Shown: positions 1 to 7,591, counted from the stretch's first letter. The stretch: DNA of 12,499 nucleotides from Anaerolinea sp. (GCA_013824385.1 PNNU01000050.1:1-12499); one strand, 5' to 3'. A program made the numbers and translations. The notes: generated by a model not told the origin, from the sequence alone.

Positions 1-1664
1 CCTGCTCCTTCAAGAGTCTCTCCTTCTCCAGCCCAATAAGTCTGTTCTTCTTGCAAATACGGATTGAGCGTTCTTAAAAATTCATTCGCTGGGAAAAAGT
101 GCCCCTGATGCACAAAAAGAAATGTACGTTTTGCTTTATAACCTACTGAGCTGGAGATAAAAATCTTATTAATATCCCACCAGCCCAAAGACAATTCATG
201 CAATACCTCATCGTCAGCCGTACAATCTATTACGATATCAGAGTCATCCAGTAATTGGATTATTTTGGATCTATCGGTAGGGAATTTAATACTCTTTGGT
301 GTGATTTTTGAAAATGGTGCAACAGAAGATAGCCGGTCAGCAAGGGCTTGAGCCTTAAGTTTTCCGACTTCATTGCCAGAAAGGGTGTGTCGGACAAGGT
401 TTCCCATAATTAGTAATTCTGGATCTATGAATACGGTATTTTTAACTCCTCCCCTAATTAACAATTCAGCAAGAAGGGATCCTAATGCACCGGTGCCTAT
501 CAAAGTAATTTTCGAATTCCGAAGAGCTTCTAAAAGTCTACCCCTTGCTTGAGCGCGGTCAGGGTGCCAATTTTCAGTGTAAATATAGTTAATTGATTTT
601 TTATCACCGAAAATAATCTCTCGATCTAGCTGCCAGATATTCCTTTCTATATGTCCAGATCTTGTTCCAATGTTCTTTTTTTTGTCAAGTTCAATTATTG
701 AAATCGCTTTCCAGTATATTTCAGAAGATGGTTCTCCAATGAACTTTGGAATGGGGTATCCAATTAGAATTGAACGGGAATTATTTTCTCGCAGGTAATT
801 CACCATTCTATTCAAACAACCATCGACATCTATATCCATTGAGTTTCCAATAATTCGAAGTTCTCCCCAGGTTGAAGGTGCTTGCCAAGGATTTAGGACA
901 ACTGGCTCGCTCCACAACCACCATATTCCCTTAATGGTTTTTGGATTATTCAAAAAATGTTTAGCAGGATCATACCTGGATGTAGATCGAAGTAAGCGAG
1001 GTGTTTTTTTTAACCTTCTTCGATAAAAACTAACAACTGATAACGATTGGTCAATATCGGATAAATTTTCCAATATTGTGTACCCCCAATCACCAGGTTT
1101 TATATTATTCCATAAATGAAATGTTTCCGGGGACTCGTCATGAACCAATTTGTATTTCTCTTTTGAGGTTGGATATGAAGGTGTTTCAAACGGATTCCCG
1201 TTTTTTACTAATGTACTGCTGGCCGCCGCACGAATCCATCCTAAAGCCCGAGATAGGTGCCAAGAAATGCGTTCTTCGCTGTTACCAATTGGATCTTGGT
1301 TTCCCGCGATTAATCCTAAAGCAGTAATTGGGCTATCCAAACACAGTTTACCGGATCGCCAAGGATATTTGTTTTGACCTTCGAGATTAATAGATTGGTG
1401 TGGGTAGGTCCCAATTATCCCATTTTCCTTTGAAGGGTAAATTGAAATATCACCAAACGGATATGAATCTTCTACCAACACATACCAATTAGAATATTCT
1501 AGGAAAGGAGTCGTTTTCTCACTTTGATTAAGCCCCAGTGACAACCTAACCTCAAATACCCAGGAATTTGATTCAAAACAAAAGGGATCACCTATTATTT
1601 GGATACCATTCGCAGGTGCCAGACGTATCCCATTTAGGATTTGTCGTGGGATATCTTGAGTCAT
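1..1664 (-). CDS. cap2: CBASS Cap2-like E2-E1 fusion ligase (ThiF family), 3' end outside window
   Basis: This frame stays open from an ATG at 1664 to the left edge, giving 554 codons. The start is fixed by GAGG 6 bases upstream and lies 6 bases after the cyclase stop. The N-terminal ~150 residues look like an E2 domain: a YPFGDISIYP strand (about 68-77) and a candidate catalytic Cys108 in GKLCLDSP. The C-terminal part is an E1 adenylation domain: GTGALG nucleotide loop at 390-395, Asp414 in VFIDP, then N422 and R425 in GNLVRH, and a DIVIDCTADD strand. The visible sequence ends at ETLEGAG; in this family the E1 catalytic Cys normally follows at about this point, so it should lie just outside. 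Known family role: Cap2 binds ATP, forms thioesters and conjugates the C-terminus of the CD-NTase to target proteins, priming it for signal production. Third gene of the operon; a Cap3 JAB protease is expected next. The family is clear; the symbol rests on operon context. Confidence 0.9.
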   Translation of the reverse strand, partial: MTQDIPRQILNGIRLAPANGIQIIGDPFCFESNSWVFEVRLSLGLNQSEKTTPFLEYSNWYVLVEDSYPFGDISIYPSKENGIIGTYPHQSINLEGQNKYPWRSGKLCLDSPITALGLIAGNQDPIGNSEERISWHLSRALGWIRAAASSTLVKNGNPFETPSYPTSKEKYKLVHDESPETFHLWNNIKPGDWGYTILENLSDIDQSLSVVSFYRRRLKKTPRLLRSTSRYDPAKHFLNNPKTIKGIWWLWSEPVVLNPWQAPSTWGELRIIGNSMDIDVDGCLNRMVNYLRENNSRSILIGYPIPKFIGEPSSEIYWKAISIIELDKKKNIGTRSGHIERNIWQLDREIIFGDKKSINYIYTENWHPDRAQARGRLLEALRNSKITLIGTGALGSLLAELLIRGGVKNTVFIDPELLIMGNLVRHTLSGNEVGKLKAQALADRLSSVAPFSKITPKSIKFPTDRSKIIQLLDDSDIVIDCTADDEVLHELSLGWWDINKIFISSSVGYKAKRTFLFVHQGHFFPANEFLRTLNPYLQEEQTYWAGEGETLEGA

Positions 1665-1670
1665 TTATCC

Positions 1671-2801
1671 TCAAGCATAACGGCTTGTTCCAGGTACAGC
1701 TGGTTCATTTGGAGGGGTGTACCCTTGGCCATTTGAACCTCCATTGTCGGGAGGTTTAGGAAATTTATTCCCCAGCAATTCTCGCCAGAGGTTTCCACTT
1801 TCAGTGCGACCTTTAGAATTGAGGGCCTCTCTGGCTAGTAATGCAGCGGGTTGAACCAAACCATAAAAAGCAGTAAATTGCTCTGGAGTAATTCGTTTGA
1901 AAACATCATGATTAGGAACGCCATAATCTGGCAATACAGGTTTTGATCTGGATAAAATAAGAGATCCGTATAAGGATAAGACTGTTTCGAGTGTGCGCGT
2001 AATCCCTTCAGCGACTGAAGTAATGTCAGGGGGGCAACATTCTCCGATAAGTCTTTCCAAGGGGAAACCTTTTGGGGGTTGAGGATCTTCTAACTGATCA
2101 AGCCACCACCATTTTATACTTTTTACCACATTTACAAAATGATAATTAGTGTCCTGGTTTAAATCCCGAGTCACACGAATTTGCTCTAATGGATGAGTAT
2201 CCTCCCAAATACCAGCATCGCGATCAGGAATTCTCAAGGGAGCAAGTTTCCATTCCGCCTCCTTCGCAGAGAGTTCAAGTAATGTTTTTGCTGAAAAATT
2301 AAACTCTCTTGATCGGAGGGATAACCAGGAAGGGGTCAATTTCCAATCCGGCGCGTTTGAAATACTATCACTCGTAGTAACGGCTTCCGATTTTAGGCTT
2401 TCAACATCTGATTCGGAAGGGGCCGATGTTATAACCAAATCCAAATCAACTTCAGTAAGCTCAATTCCAAGCGATCGCCCTTGAGTACGCCATTTACCTT
2501 TGTAGTATTTTTCCAGGAAAGGTTCAAATAATGCCATTGCTTTTTTGGGTGTGTACTTTTCTTCAGAGAGATTGGTAACAACGATAATATCTACATCAGA
2601 CCTTTTTCCATTTTTTGGACGAACTGCAGTACTCCGTCTATAACTTCCTTGCAGAAAATCGCTCACAAGATATTCTTTTAGACTTTTCTCAGAATTCAAC
2701 CTATCTCGCAGCAATGTGTGACCATCTTTACAATTTGTTAACATAGCTTGTGTTGGTCGAATTTCCTTGAGAAATTCAGAAAAATCATTCGGTAATTCCA
2801 T
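1671..2801 (-). CDS. cdnD: CBASS CD-NTase, clade D-like cyclic oligonucleotide synthase
   Basis: A 376-residue nucleotidyltransferase that senses infection and makes a cyclic oligonucleotide second messenger from NTPs. The polymerase-beta-like active site is visible: GS at 52-53 (in FLQGSYRRST), the DVD metal ligands D69 and D71 before IIVV, and a third carboxylate D121 in VDLDLVI. The helical second domain follows. From memory, the N-terminus (MEL..F.EFL..IRPT), the EKYYKGKW stretch and the LWRELLG.KFP tail closely track Enterobacter cloacae CdnD, whose clade makes cyclic trinucleotides; the exact product here cannot be read from sequence. The last ~30 residues form a Gly/Pro-rich, probably flexible tail ending RYA, the part Cap2 would conjugate. 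The ATG at 2801 has AAGGAT 5 bases upstream. It lies between Cap4 (18-base gap) and Cap2 (6-base gap), so the three are surely cotranscribed. Confidence 0.94.
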   Translation of the reverse strand: MELPNDFSEFLKEIRPTQAMLTNCKDGHTLLRDRLNSEKSLKEYLVSDFLQGSYRRSTAVRPKNGKRSDVDIIVVTNLSEEKYTPKKAMALFEPFLEKYYKGKWRTQGRSLGIELTEVDLDLVITSAPSESDVESLKSEAVTTSDSISNAPDWKLTPSWLSLRSREFNFSAKTLLELSAKEAEWKLAPLRIPDRDAGIWEDTHPLEQIRVTRDLNQDTNYHFVNVVKSIKWWWLDQLEDPQPPKGFPLERLIGECCPPDITSVAEGITRTLETVLSLYGSLILSRSKPVLPDYGVPNHDVFKRITPEQFTAFYGLVQPAALLAREALNSKGRTESGNLWRELLGNKFPKPPDNGGSNGQGYTPPNEPAVPGTSRYA

Positions 2802-2819
2802 TATTATCCTTTCTGTTTA

Positions 2820-4343
2820 CTATTCAGTATCTTTGGGTAGGGGAATCGAAAAGCTTTCAAAATAAGTCCCGTGATCTTGAATGTCCAAGTCGTATTCAAA
2901 AAGTGTTATCTTGCCGAGGGGCCGTGATAATTGGCCAATATAGAATGTAAGAAAGTTAGGAGCACAAATAAACAACAAGGTTCGATATCCGCTAATCTGA
3001 TACTTTCGAATTTCTTGAATCAAAGAAATGGCTAATGCCCATGCATGGTTCGCGTCTCTAACGCTTGTTGATCCAGTACCTGAAGCATTTTCAAGAATTA
3101 ATAGAGTTCCGATATCATTTTGATTTTCATGGAGATAGTCGACAACATGCTTATCAATCTGGTTAGAGACAGAAACAGCGACGGCCAGATTGCATGCACC
3201 ATCTGTGATTTTTTGAATAGAAATTTTCCAGAGAGAATCGGATGGGACAATATCTATTCTTTGCGGTTTGAACATCTCCTGAAGGGGTCGCGGGCCGGCA
3301 GGATAGACCTGGGAACGATGAGTGGCCAAATTTCCTGCAAGAAAGGATAACGACGAATGACAATCTAGAATCAGTTTGTTATCACTTAAGCCTAATTGGT
3401 GGAGTTGAGTATTTAAATAGCCCTCCACCAAATTTGCAATATTAATCCAGGATTCTCCACCTTTTGGAAATCGACCTTCGAACCGGTCATCTATTGAAAT
3501 GCAACTATCTGTTTCAATTTCGAGATTTTCAGCAAAACGTGTAAAACTACGGATACCGATAGTTCGTACTGTTCTAGCTATTGGATCTCCGCTAACAAGC
3601 CCTTCAGCTTTGCATAATTTCAACAATGAATCCTTGTCGAAATCCAATTTTTGATTCACGATAATTTTCCTCCCAAGATCATCATAAGGAGATATTAAAG
3701 ATTGATGATCAAGAGGGATTAATCCGGCATTCTGTAAACGATCCGATAAGGCTTTATTTAGCCCTGAGTTACTAAAGTAATTCAGGTTAAAGCGAAGTTT
3801 TTGGCAAAAATCCAAAAAAGTAGCATCATCGATCCCGAGGTGCTCAATCCATTTTTCCCTAACAATTCCGAGCTTTGACTTTTTGGATGACACAAAAAAT
3901 GCCTTTGGTAATTGGCATCCATCTCTGATCGATTTAGCAAGTAAATCATCTTCATACCATGTCCAATTTGAAACAAGGTTCAGAGTAAAGGTTGAAAAAT
4001 GAATTCTCTGAGCAGTGTAAGCTTTATAAAACCTTTGTAATAATGAGTCTTTTGGTGAATTAATAAAGGTTGGATCCATCATTACATCTGCTGAATAACC
4101 ATTACTATGGTCAACATGATATTTGACTTGGTAAAATTCTGCCTCTTGGTACCCACCCCAATCCGACCTATCAGGAGGTTTATAGAATACAGCCACATCA
4201 TCCACGTGAGTTGCAGCATCATACTCTAAACTCACCGATTTAATATTACTACCAGGGATTAATAATTGAATGGCAAGATACCAAAAGAATCTTGCTTGAT
4301 AATCATCACCCTTTAATCTCGCCGCAATTTGTGGAGCTGGCAT
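2820..4343 (-). CDS. cap4: CBASS effector Cap4: DUF4297-type DNase with C-terminal SAVED sensor
   Basis: A 507-residue effector, the usual length for Cap4. The N-terminal ~200 residues fit the DUF4297 PD-(D/E)xK nuclease: R9 and GDDYQARFFW near the start, acidic D48-D49 in HVDDVAVFY, then E67/E69 and QVK (72-74) in EFYQVKYH, with K74 the likely catalytic lysine. The C-terminal SAVED domain spans about 300-505, with LILDCHSS near 325, NLAVAVSVS near 385-393, and LLFICAPNF through KITLFEYD near 456-485. By family knowledge, SAVED binds the cyclic oligonucleotide made by the partner cyclase, Cap4 oligomerises and cuts double-stranded DNA without sequence preference, killing or arresting the infected cell. 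Start at 4343 chosen for GGGAGG at 4355-4360, 11 bases away, a slightly long spacing. It is the first gene of the operon, so the effector leads the transcript. No lesion is visible. Confidence 0.93.
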   Translation of the reverse strand: MPAPQIAARLKGDDYQARFFWYLAIQLLIPGSNIKSVSLEYDAATHVDDVAVFYKPPDRSDWGGYQEAEFYQVKYHVDHSNGYSADVMMDPTFINSPKDSLLQRFYKAYTAQRIHFSTFTLNLVSNWTWYEDDLLAKSIRDGCQLPKAFFVSSKKSKLGIVREKWIEHLGIDDATFLDFCQKLRFNLNYFSNSGLNKALSDRLQNAGLIPLDHQSLISPYDDLGRKIIVNQKLDFDKDSLLKLCKAEGLVSGDPIARTVRTIGIRSFTRFAENLEIETDSCISIDDRFEGRFPKGGESWINIANLVEGYLNTQLHQLGLSDNKLILDCHSSLSFLAGNLATHRSQVYPAGPRPLQEMFKPQRIDIVPSDSLWKISIQKITDGACNLAVAVSVSNQIDKHVVDYLHENQNDIGTLLILENASGTGSTSVRDANHAWALAISLIQEIRKYQISGYRTLLFICAPNFLTFYIGQLSRPLGKITLFEYDLDIQDHGTYFESFSIPLPKDTE

Positions 4344-4397
4344 TGTTTTCTGAACCTCCCTTCAAATTACTTTATACCTACACAGTAACTCCTCAAT

Positions 4398-4415
4398 TAA
4401 GAACTTTTGTTCTTA
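4398..4415. promoter_or_regulatory. Palindrome at the CBASS transcription start, candidate operator
   Basis: TAAGAAC-TTTT-GTTCTTA is a perfect 7+7 inverted repeat with a 4-base centre. It begins two bases downstream of the minus-strand TATAAT and would cover the start site, a classic place for a dimeric repressor. It could instead form a small 5'-UTR hairpin; no U-tract follows, so it is not a standard terminator. No regulator gene is recognised in the window. Confidence 0.45.
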
Positions 4416-4416
4416 T

Positions 4417-4422
4417 ATTATA
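4417..4422 (-). promoter_or_regulatory. -10 box of the CBASS operon promoter
   Basis: A perfect TATAAT on the minus strand (ATTATA on plus) lies 74 bases before the Cap4 start. Transcription would begin near 4410. No good -35 is seen at 16-18 base spacing (the sequence there reads CAGAAT or similar), so the promoter may be weak or need an activator. It is predicted from consensus only. Confidence 0.5.
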
Positions 4423-4551
4423 GCATTTTTGAAGAGTAAATTCTGTTTATGATATTGATCATTAGGTCAATGACATAACCCAACAAGAGGTGTTAACTGA
4501 ATGTTAGGCCATATCATTCTTAGCTAATCGTATTAGTAGATAGCGGAATAT

Positions 4552-4584
4552 TCGTCCGCTAATCGTCCGCTAATCGTCCGCTTG
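4552..4584. repeat. Three tandem 11-bp repeats upstream of the fic gene
   Basis: TCGTCCGCTAA occurs at 4552-4562 and 4563-4573, and TCGTCCGCTTG at 4574-4584. The unit is about one helical turn, so bound proteins would sit on one DNA face. The block fills the -35 region of the predicted fic promoter. An inverted half-copy, AGCGGA at 4542-4547, pairs with TCCGCT at 4555-4560. These are likely regulator binding sites or a slippage-expanded sequence; the binding protein is unknown. Confidence 0.7.
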
Positions 4585-4587
4585 GTG

Positions 4588-4593
4588 TATAAT
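4588..4593 (+). promoter_or_regulatory. -10 box of fic, probable leaderless start
   Basis: A perfect TATAAT ends at 4593, leaving 6 bases before the ATG at 4600. Initiation about 7 bases downstream of the box would place the transcript 5' end on or next to the start codon. No Shine-Dalgarno sequence is present before this ATG, which agrees with a leaderless mRNA. No consensus -35 is seen; the tandem repeats occupy that place. Confidence 0.5.
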
Positions 4594-4599
4594 TTTGAT

Positions 4600-5625
4600 A
4601 TGACATTCAATCCAGAATACACAATCACGCCCCAGTTACTGGCCAATATCAAACGAGTTACAGCTCTAGTTACTGAACTAAACTGCCGACATTTTCTTGA
4701 AGTCGTTACCATCAAACTTGAGGAAAGAGCTCGTGAGGAGTCCGTTTATTCTTCAACCAGCATCGAAGGGAACCCACTTCCCCTCACTGAGGTGAAAAAG
4801 ATATTAAAATCTCTTCCTGAAAACGCAAGAGACAGCGAAAAAGAAGTGATCAATTATAATAATGCTCTCATGTTTCTGAATGGTTCCAAAGCACAATTCT
4901 CGTTACCATTGATCCTAGACATCCATAAACGAGTAACATTAGGGCTCATGTTGGAACATGAGTGTGGCAAGTTACGAAAAAAGCCAGTGGTCGTGAATGA
5001 TCCTCGTAAGGGAGCTCCAGTCTATTTGCCTCCGGATGTAGAAGATGTCAGACCTCTGATGCAGGACCTCGTTACATTTGTGGCGGCAAGCCAGAAGGTG
5101 GTTGACCCTTTGATTTTGGCTGGAATCTTCCACAAACAAATGGTGATCATTCATCCTTTTATGGATGGGAATGGCAGGACGACACGGCTTACCACGAAAT
5201 TACTCCTCTCTGAAATGGGTCTAAATACCTTTAGGCTTTTTAGCTTTGAGAGCTATTACAACCAGAATGTAACTCGCTACTTCCAAACAGTAGGGGAATT
5301 CGGGAATTATTACGACCTGGTCGAGAATATTGACTTTACTCCTTGGCTGGAATACTTCACGGGAGGATTGATAGATGAACTTCTTCGAGTTCAAAAATTA
5401 CTTGTTACAGCTCAGGTTGCGTCTGAGTTACTCAAACCATATGACCATATAATATTAGCTGAAATCAAAAGTAAAGGATATATCACGGAACAAAATTATG
5501 CTTTACTCGTAGATCGAGGAAAATCAGCCAGGGCTCAAGACCTTCATCGATTGGTCGAATTAAACCTGATAGAACCTAAGGGAGCTGGACGTTCAACACG
5601 ATACATAATGAAGGGTGAGGATTAG
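4600..5625 (+). CDS. Fic family protein (class II, N-terminal inhibitory motif)
   Basis: A 341-residue Fic-domain enzyme counted from ATG 4600; TTG 4582 and GTG 4585 are in frame but unlikely because the protein family typically begins near FNPEYTITP. The catalytic loop HPFMDGNGRTTR (about 185-196) is intact, with the base His185, so AMP transfer from ATP to a Ser/Thr/Tyr of a target is expected. The inhibitory helix motif S-x-x-x-E-G (SSTSIEGN, about 51-58) lies ahead of the Fic core, marking a class II, self-inhibited Fic. The C-terminal ~80 residues, ending GRSTRYIMKGED, resemble a winged helix that may bind DNA or control its own promoter. It is divergent from the CBASS operon with 256 bases between starts. 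The target is unknown; de-AMPylation or other chemistry is possible. No antitoxin-like partner is seen downstream. Confidence 0.93.
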   Translation: MTFNPEYTITPQLLANIKRVTALVTELNCRHFLEVVTIKLEERAREESVYSSTSIEGNPLPLTEVKKILKSLPENARDSEKEVINYNNALMFLNGSKAQFSLPLILDIHKRVTLGLMLEHECGKLRKKPVVVNDPRKGAPVYLPPDVEDVRPLMQDLVTFVAASQKVVDPLILAGIFHKQMVIIHPFMDGNGRTTRLTTKLLLSEMGLNTFRLFSFESYYNQNVTRYFQTVGEFGNYYDLVENIDFTPWLEYFTGGLIDELLRVQKLLVTAQVASELLKPYDHIILAEIKSKGYITEQNYALLVDRGKSARAQDLHRLVELNLIEPKGAGRSTRYIMKGED

Positions 5626-5671
5626 CTATTTTCGTCTTTCCATTTTAAAAAAAAACCCCTTAAGCAATAAT

Positions 5672-5926
5672 TCAAGCAACAACATGTCTACTAATGGTTT
5701 TGGAGGAGAAGCTGAGACTAATAGAAAGAATAATCGAAGCCTTTCCTATAATTTCCAAAATAGGGTCCCAAATATAATCAGTACTCTCATCTCCATTTGG
5801 TACTTTTATCCAACTACTCACGCTAGCACCTTCTCTTTGTTTCCATTCATAATTATCTTCACAAATAGGTGTGGGTGTTGGGTTTTCTTGGGATCGGCCT
5901 TTGGAGGAATCAGGTTTGGGCCGGCA
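5672..5926 (-). pseudogene. Open frame without a good start, possible gene remnant
   Basis: On the minus strand a frame is open for 84 codons between stops at 5927-5929 and 5672-5674. It has no ATG; the only likely start is a GTG at 5821, leaving 49 residues. The translation looks protein-like: a Pro/Thr stretch (NPTPTP), then CEDNYEWKQREG, SWIKVPNGDES and DYIWDPILEIIG, then a hydrophobic end. The opposite plus-strand frame (5615-5962), which overlaps the end of fic, has a less natural composition. I do not recognise the protein. It may be the tail of a gene lost when the neighbouring integrase was cut, or chance. Confidence 0.3.
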
Positions 5927-5934
5927 TTACAAGT

Positions 5935-5954
5935 CCAACTCACACCCACTCACA
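5935..5954. repeat. 10-bp tandem duplication beside the integrase fragment
   Basis: CCAACTCACA at 5935-5944 is followed by CCCACTCACA at 5945-5954, one mismatch. It sits just past the stop of the truncated integrase, where similarity to integrases ends, and may mark the rearrangement point. Confidence 0.45.
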
Positions 5955-5958
5955 GATC

Positions 5959-6084
5959 CTAAATGACTGATAAGAGACCTTTGCCTGTAGGGGTCAAACC
6001 GGCGAGGTAAACTGCAGCAGGATTTTGATCAAGATTTTGAGTAGAAATGATCTCTTTTTTGGAAATAACAGTTAATTCACTCAT
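5959..6084 (-). pseudogene. N-terminal fragment of a tyrosine recombinase/integrase
   Basis: A 41-codon frame starts at ATG 6084, with GGTGAT a few bases upstream, and stops at TAG 5959. Its QNPAAVYLAGLTPTG segment matches, from memory, the start of the SAM-like DNA-binding domain of XerC/D-type phage integrases, where a segment rich in Arg and Met normally follows. Here similarity stops after TPTG and the frame ends six codons later. The catalytic domain with its R-H-R-Y residues is absent, so this is a remnant. The next ~30 bases downstream hold a tandem duplication rather than more integrase, so the cause is a deletion or insertion, not a point change. The call rests on a short motif. Confidence 0.55.
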
Positions 6085-6131
6085 AAATCACCATTACTTT
6101 CTTGAATTGTCATTCACATAAGTGATCATTC

Positions 6132-6175
6132 GGGACAAGACCTCAAAAATGGTCGCCATTTTAAAGTCTTGTCCC
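6132..6175. repeat. Nested 44-bp inverted repeat upstream of the integrase fragment
   Basis: The outer arms GGGACAAGAC (6132-6141) and GTCTTGTCCC (6166-6175) are perfect 10-bp inverts. Inside them AAAATGG (6146-6152) and CCATTTT (6156-6162) form a second 7-bp stem around TCG. It lies 47 bases ahead of the integrase fragment ATG and 20 bases past the NERD pseudogene stop. No U-run follows on either strand, so it is a poor terminator. A recombination or operator site tied to the integrase is the likeliest role. Confidence 0.7.
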
Positions 6176-6195
6176 ATATTTTTAAAATACTCTTC

Positions 6196-7591
6196 CTAGT
6201 AAATCGGGGGATTGCTATTCTGATTATCCAAATAATCCGTGATCTCGTTGTAAATATCATCTGCCAGTTTTACGGCCGATACTTCTTCTTTTTCATATTT
6301 ACGATTACCAGTAAGTAATTCATCCACGATTTCTAATCTTCTTTCGAATGTCAGTTCCTGGTTATCAAGTTCATGGTCAATATGCTTATAAATATAATAC
6401 TCGTGAGTAAAGTAAACCGGACAATTGGTGATATTGATCTCTACACCCGGATAAGTAAATACCAAACCACCTTTTATCATTTTGAGCATCCAAGGATATT
6501 TTTTTAACTTTTTGGACAACATTTTCTCTACGCAAGCTTTTTCGTGAAGCCATTGTTTGTCCAGCTCGATGGGCCGACCATATTCTTTTTCCTGCCAGCC
6601 TTCCAACTCTCTGTGTCCAGAATTCTTCACATAAACCGTATGTTTCCATTGTCCAAAGCTATATTCAACCTTACCAGCAAGAGATTTGCTCTCCAGAAGC
6701 CATAACATCTTTACACTGATCAACGTTCCATCAATATCGGCATTTTCACCAATTTTCAATCCAAGGATGTATATCCCGTTATCATCTATTTTTTCTGATT
6801 CACTATTAGTCAAACATAAAATATCTTTAAGAAGAGTGATTTCACCAGGGTTACCATTAATTGTGTCCGGTTTTTCCTGAACTAGATTTCGGAAATATTC
6901 ATTCCCCTGATCTTTGTATTGGATTTGATCCTGCCAACGAGAGATTACGCTGGGATATGAATACTTTTCGACCAAGCTCTCAGACTTGAAAGGGGGTACA
7001 GGTTGGTTTTGAGAGATCCTTTTTGCAGGTTGGGGCTTAAGAACGGGTATATACCTAGGTAAAGGTTTTATACCTATGCTGCAATTCACAATGAAAAAGA
7101 TGAACGCAATAATTGAGAAAATGCTCAATATCATTGCGCTCAGAAATCCAAAAATACCCAAAATAACGCCGACTTTTACAAACAAACCAATTAGAAACAA
7201 GACAAAACACAAGGCAACAGAACTTATCCATAAAAATCATCCAAATCATTCTTTTTTGTTTTTGTTGTTCAATGCGTAATTGACTGTTAGCTCGATTTTG
7301 GGCGTTATCTGTTGCATAAGCTGTTTGTCTACTAATTTCATTCGTTTCCCATTCAACAAGTCTCATTTTTTCTGCTTTTTCCCATTGCTCAATACTGTTT
7401 TTTTCACTTTCCTGCCAGGCAAGCAATTTCTCTTGATGCTCCTTTATCTGCTCTGATTCAATTACCTGCAATTTAACTAGCAACTCTGGTTTGTATTTGC
7501 ATTCCCACTCGGTTTTTAACTTTTGACCTTATTCCAATGCACGCTGATATCCTTTGAGAAGATTTGAATATTTCTTATTGATGATTAGCAT
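6196..7591 (-). pseudogene. Broken coiled-coil/membrane protein with NERD nuclease-related domain
   Basis: One ancestral gene is spread over two frames. It starts at ATG 7591 behind a perfect AAAGGAGG (7598-7605, 6-base gap). After 20 codons there is an in-frame TAA at 7529-7531 (RALE*GQKL, probably once CAA). The frame resumes with a charged coiled coil (HQEKLLAWQESEK, EQWEKAEK, RIEQQKQKR), then shifts by one base near the T5 run (A-run at 7232-7236). Dropping one T joins it to FLWISSVALCF and two hydrophobic segments, a Pro-rich linker and a NERD-like domain with E124, D159-D161 and E174-x-K176 (LLESKSL), numbered from the TTG at 7212. The repaired length is 1395 nt, exactly 464 codons plus stop. 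NERD proteins are often membrane-linked and tied to DNA processing or defence; the function here is unknown. Two lesions make an assembly error unlikely. Fragments starting at 7483 or 7212 might still be translated. Confidence 0.75.

Noticed and set aside
4552..4584. Possible CRISPR or plasmid iteron array
   Set aside because: The units are only 11 bp with no spacers, there are three copies, and no cas or replication gene is nearby.
5615..5962. Plus-strand 115-codon frame overlapping the end of fic
   Set aside because: It has no ribosome binding site of its own, a low-complexity Ser/Asn-rich start and no recognisable motif. It also overlaps an integrase remnant and a more protein-like minus-strand frame.
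6132..6175. Rho-independent terminator for the NERD gene
   Set aside because: The stem is strong but no U-tract follows on the minus strand (CGAATGATC comes next), and the structure is nested, not simple.
7201..7260. Programmed frameshift in the NERD gene
   Set aside because: A and T runs are present, but a second lesion (in-frame TAA at 7529-7531) upstream makes decay the simpler explanation.
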